A stretch of 10,394 nt of DNA, from contig JAAZBI010000027.1 of the NCBI GenBank assembly GCA_012513875.1, positions 1 through 10,394 on the forward strand. Direction: 5' to 3'. Shown here one piece after another: positions 7,419 through 10,394 of the stretch. Every line of letters starts with the position of its first letter. Position 1 is the first letter of the stretch. Both the position numbers and the translations under genes were made by a program. This DNA comes from Mollicutes bacterium. GTDB lineage: Bacteria; Bacillota_I; Bacilli_A; RF39; UBA660. Below the pieces are notes generated by a model. It saw only the letters and a program-made list of their open reading frames with translations, searched no databases and had not been told where the DNA came from.

Positions 7419-7427
7419 TGATATAAT
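7419..7427 (+). promoter_or_regulatory. Extended -10 box between the T-box terminator and the HD gene
   Basis: TGATATAAT matches the extended -10 consensus and lies 8 bp after the terminator T run. A start near 7434 would give a leader of about 14 nt to the ATG at 7448. The 15-nt context (7417-7431) is identical to that at the mutS promoter (2234-2248). No -35 is recognisable because that position falls in the terminator stem. If active, it would express the HD gene and valS independently of the T-box. Confidence 0.5.
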
Positions 7428-7447
7428 TAATAAGATAGGAGTCAACT

Positions 7448-8188
7448 ATGAAATTAAAAATTAATCTTGCTTTTGAAAAATTTATTAAAAAATATAACAG
7501 AAGTAATGAAAAGATAAAAAGAAAATATATTCATTCTTATCGAACAGCAGCTTTAGCGTATAAGATAGCTAAATCATTAAAGTTATCAAAAGAACAAAAA
7601 GAGATGGCATATTTAATGGGACTACTTCATGATTTGGGAAGATTTGAACAAGCAATCAAGTATGATACTTTTAATGACTTACAAAGTTTAGATCACGGTG
7701 ATTTTGGGTCAGAATTATTATTTGAAAAAGGTTTAATTAGAGAGTTTATTAGTGATACTAAATATGATAATATTTTATGTAAAGCTATAAAATATCACAA
7801 TAAATTTGCTATTGGAGAAGAATGTAATAAAGATGAAATATTATTTTCTAAAATAATTAGAGATGCTGATAAACTAGATATTTTTAATATTTTAGCAACT
7901 AAAAAAATTTGTCGTGATCCAGCAAATAATGAACTTAGTGATTATGTTAAAACAGCTATCGAAAATAAAACTTTAGCAATGTATACTAAGAATTATAATG
8001 GTAAAGATTTACTATATATTAATTTATTATTTGTCTATGATTTAAATTTTAAATTCTCAATTAATTATTTATCAAGAAAAAAATATTTTGAAAAATTATT
8101 AAAGATTTATAAGATAACTGATGAAAAATATGCAAAAATTATTAAAAAAGATTTTTATCAAAAAGTAAAGGAAGTGAATAAATGTTAG
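7448..8188 (+). CDS. HD-domain metal-dependent phosphohydrolase, 246 aa
   Basis: The product is a soluble, lysine-rich protein of the HD superfamily, whose members hydrolyse phosphate esters of nucleotides or cyclic dinucleotides using one or two metal ions. Visible candidate ligands: His29 (KYIHSYRTA), His61-Asp62 (GLLHDLGRFEQ), His83 (DHGDFGSELLF), His117 (KYHNKF) and Asp139 or Asp141 (RDADKLDIFNIL). The H-HD-H-H-D pattern suggests a dinuclear centre. The C-terminal 90 residues carry no motif I recognise. It is not a RelA/SpoT synthetase and has no GYP signature, so the substrate is unknown. The ATG follows AGGAG at suitable spacing. The gene is first behind the valine T-box and overlaps valS by 7 nt, so its expression should rise when valine or charged tRNA-Val is short. 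That context is seen; a role in the starvation response is inferred. Confidence 0.9.
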   Translation: MKLKINLAFEKFIKKYNRSNEKIKRKYIHSYRTAALAYKIAKSLKLSKEQKEMAYLMGLLHDLGRFEQAIKYDTFNDLQSLDHGDFGSELLFEKGLIREFISDTKYDNILCKAIKYHNKFAIGEECNKDEILFSKIIRDADKLDIFNILATKKICRDPANNELSDYVKTAIENKTLAMYTKNYNGKDLLYINLLFVYDLNFKFSINYLSRKKYFEKLLKIYKITDEKYAKIIKKDFYQKVKEVNKC

Positions 8189-10394
8189 ATTTAAAATATA
8201 ATCATCAACAAGTAGAAGCTGAAAAATATGATTTTTGGTTAAGTAAAGATTTATTCAAATCAGGAGATGAAACAAAAGAACCATATTGTATAGTTATTCC
8301 ACCACCTAATGTTACTGGGAAGCTACATTTAGGTCATGCTTGGAATACAACTTTACAAGACATTTTAATACGTTATAAAAAATTAAAAGGCTATGATGTT
8401 TTGTGGTTACCAGGAATGGATCATGCTGGAATAGCAACCCAAGCTAAAATTGATCAGAAATTAAAAGAACAAGGAATAAAACCGAGAGCAATGAAGAGAG
8501 AAGACTGGTTAAAAATAGCTTGGGAATGGAAAAAAGAATATACAGAGAATATTCATTTACAATGGAAAAAGATGGGACTTAGTTTAGATTATTCAAAAGA
8601 AAGATTTACTTTAGATCAAGGATTAAGTTCAGCAGTAAATAAAGTTTTTATTGATTTATATAATCAAGGTTTAATTTATCGAGGAGAAAGAATAATTAAT
8701 TGGGATCCTGAAGCTATGACAGCTTTATCTAATGAAGAAGTTATTTATAAAGATGTAGAAGGAGCTTTTTATCATTTAAAATATTATTTAGAAGACAAAA
8801 GCACTTATTTGGAAATTGCAACAACGAGACCAGAAACTTTATTTGGTGATACTGCAGTAGCAGTTAATCCTCAAGATAAGAGATATCAGCATTTAATTGG
8901 TAAAAAGGTTGTTTTACCGATAGTAAATAAATTAATTCCAATTATTGAAGATGAACATGCTGATATGGAATTTGGTACAGGGGTAGTAAAAATAACTCCT
9001 GCTCATGATCCAAATGATTTTGAGGTAGGTAATCGTCATAATTTAGAAAGAATTAAAGTTATTAATCCAGATGGAACTATGAATGAGAATGCTTTAATTT
9101 ATAATGGTTTAGATCGTTTTGATTGTCGTAAAAAATTAATGGAAGATTTAACTAATCAAGATTTAGTGGTTAAAGTAGAAAAAAGAAATCATTCAGTAGG
9201 TCATAGTGAAAGAACTAACGCTATGGTTGAACCATATTTATCTAAGCAATGGTTTGTTAAAATGAGACCATTAGCAGATAAAGTTTTAGATAATCAAAAA
9301 GATAATGATACAAAAGTTAATTTTGTTCCAAAAAGATTTGAAAAAATTATGAATCATTGGATGACAATTACTCATGATTGGTGTATTTCTCGTCAATTAT
9401 GGTGGGGTCATCGTATTCCAGCATGGTATAAAGGTGAAGAAGTATATGTTGGATTAGAAGAACCTAAAGGTGAAGGATGGCAACAAGATGAAGATGTATT
9501 AGACACTTGGTTTAGTAGTGCACTATGGCCGTTTAGTACTTTAGGATGGCCAGAAAACAATGATTTAATTAATCGTTATTATCCAAATAATGTTTTAGTA
9601 ACAGCATATGATATTATTCCTTTTTGGGTAAATAGAATGACTTTTCAAGGTTTACATTTTTTAAATAAAAGACCATTTAAAGATTGTTTAATTCATGGTT
9701 TGATTCGAGATAAAGATGGTAGAAAAATGAGTAAGTCATTAGGTAATGGTGTTGATCCTATAGATGTAATAGAAAAATATGGGACTGATGCTTTACGTTT
9801 GTTTATTACTACCAATTCAGCATTGGGTCAAGATTTAAGATATGATGAAGAAAAAGTAAAATCATCATGGAACTTCATTAATAAATTATGGAATGCATCA
9901 CGTTTTACTTTGATGAAAATCCAAAATGAAAATGAAACAAATGACAAAATAAAGTTGGCAGATGAGTGGATTATATCAAAATTAAATAAAACTATAATAT
10001 CAGTTCAAAAAAATATGGAGAAATATGAATTTGGTTTAGTAGGTAGTGAGTTAAACGAATTTATTTGGAATGATTTTTGTGATTGGTATATTGAAATATC
10101 AAAATCTAATATGAGTGATAAAAAGGTATTAATAACTGTATTAAAAGATATATTAAAGATGCTTCATCCCTTCATACCTTTTGTAACAGAAGAAATATAT
10201 CAAGCATTACCAAATAAAAAATATTCTTCAATAATGCTTGAACCATATCCAGAATATCAAAAAGATGTTATTAATAAAACAGCCGAAGAAAATATGGAAA
10301 AAATAATGACTTCAATCAAAAAAGTAAGAACAGCAATATTAGAAAACAAAATACCTCGAAACGCTTCTTATATTTATGATATGCAAAATGTAGA
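8182..10394 (+). CDS. valS: Valyl-tRNA synthetase (3' end off window)
   Basis: This class I synthetase attaches valine to tRNA-Val and edits mischarged threonine. There are 737 readable codons with no stop; the family is about 880 residues, so roughly the last 140, including the C-terminal coiled coil, lie beyond the window. Visible elements: PPPNVTGKLHLGH with HLGH at 49-52; GMDHAGIATQ; the CP1 editing domain with ATTRPETLFGDTAVAVNP and GTGVVKITPAHDPNDFEVG; DTWFSSALWPFSTLGWP; the KMSKS motif at 515-519 in GRKMSKSLGNGVDP; and the anticodon-binding region with WNASRF and FCDWYIE. At 474-481 the usual TGYDIIFF reads TAYDIIPF. The ATG lies inside the end of the HD gene (7-nt overlap), with AAAGGAAGTG upstream as ribosome binding site. 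Translation is therefore coupled to the HD gene, and transcription is controlled by the valine T-box. Confidence 0.98.
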   Translation, partial: MLDLKYNHQQVEAEKYDFWLSKDLFKSGDETKEPYCIVIPPPNVTGKLHLGHAWNTTLQDILIRYKKLKGYDVLWLPGMDHAGIATQAKIDQKLKEQGIKPRAMKREDWLKIAWEWKKEYTENIHLQWKKMGLSLDYSKERFTLDQGLSSAVNKVFIDLYNQGLIYRGERIINWDPEAMTALSNEEVIYKDVEGAFYHLKYYLEDKSTYLEIATTRPETLFGDTAVAVNPQDKRYQHLIGKKVVLPIVNKLIPIIEDEHADMEFGTGVVKITPAHDPNDFEVGNRHNLERIKVINPDGTMNENALIYNGLDRFDCRKKLMEDLTNQDLVVKVEKRNHSVGHSERTNAMVEPYLSKQWFVKMRPLADKVLDNQKDNDTKVNFVPKRFEKIMNHWMTITHDWCISRQLWWGHRIPAWYKGEEVYVGLEEPKGEGWQQDEDVLDTWFSSALWPFSTLGWPENNDLINRYYPNNVLVTAYDIIPFWVNRMTFQGLHFLNKRPFKDCLIHGLIRDKDGRKMSKSLGNGVDPIDVIEKYGTDALRLFITTNSALGQDLRYDEEKVKSSWNFINKLWNASRFTLMKIQNENETNDKIKLADEWIISKLNKTIISVQKNMEKYEFGLVGSELNEFIWNDFCDWYIEISKSNMSDKKVLITVLKDILKMLHPFIPFVTEEIYQALPNKKYSSIMLEPYPEYQKDVINKTAEENMEKIMTSIKKVRTAILENKIPRNASYIYDMQNV

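Overview
This window is a very AT-rich stretch (estimated by eye at about 70% A+T or more) from a low-GC Gram-positive bacterium, most plausibly an uncultured member of the Bacilli close to the Mollicutes. Support comes from strong GAGGTGAT/AAGGAG ribosome binding sites, TATAAT-type promoters, a T-box riboswitch, and Bacilli-type MutS, ArgRS and ValRS. Tryptophan is TGG throughout, and no in-frame TGA was seen in the long genes. This argues for the standard bacterial code rather than the mycoplasma code.

Region 1 (1-2229) is a pilus or competence-type locus. A GspE/PilB-superfamily assembly ATPase runs off the left edge on the minus strand. Divergent from it are two consecutive small prepilin-like proteins on the plus strand, closed by a hairpin-T terminator. 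The 99-bp divergent intergenic region holds a 24-bp perfect AT-only palindrome carrying a TATAAT box on each strand.

Region 2 (2236-7208) contains mutS, argS and a LiaF-like membrane protein gene. mutS and argS overlap by 8 nt. No mutL is visible next to mutS.

Region 3 (7207-10394) is an amino-acid-responsive operon. A complete T-box leader with a readable GUA (valine) specifier, T-box core, antiterminator and terminator precedes an HD-domain phosphohydrolase gene. That gene overlaps valS by 7 nt, and valS runs off the right edge. The specifier, the ACCA-type acceptor pairing and the valS gene agree, so uncharged tRNA-Val very probably controls the operon. A consensus extended -10 box between the T-box terminator and the HD gene may give a second, T-box-independent start.

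Most of the window is housekeeping. The parts most worth a second look are the tRNA-Val T-box placed ahead of an unrelated HD hydrolase, the promoter that could bypass it, and the divergent mini-pilus locus with its cysteine-rich pseudopilin. I see no CRISPR array, insertion sequence, tRNA, rRNA or prophage gene.
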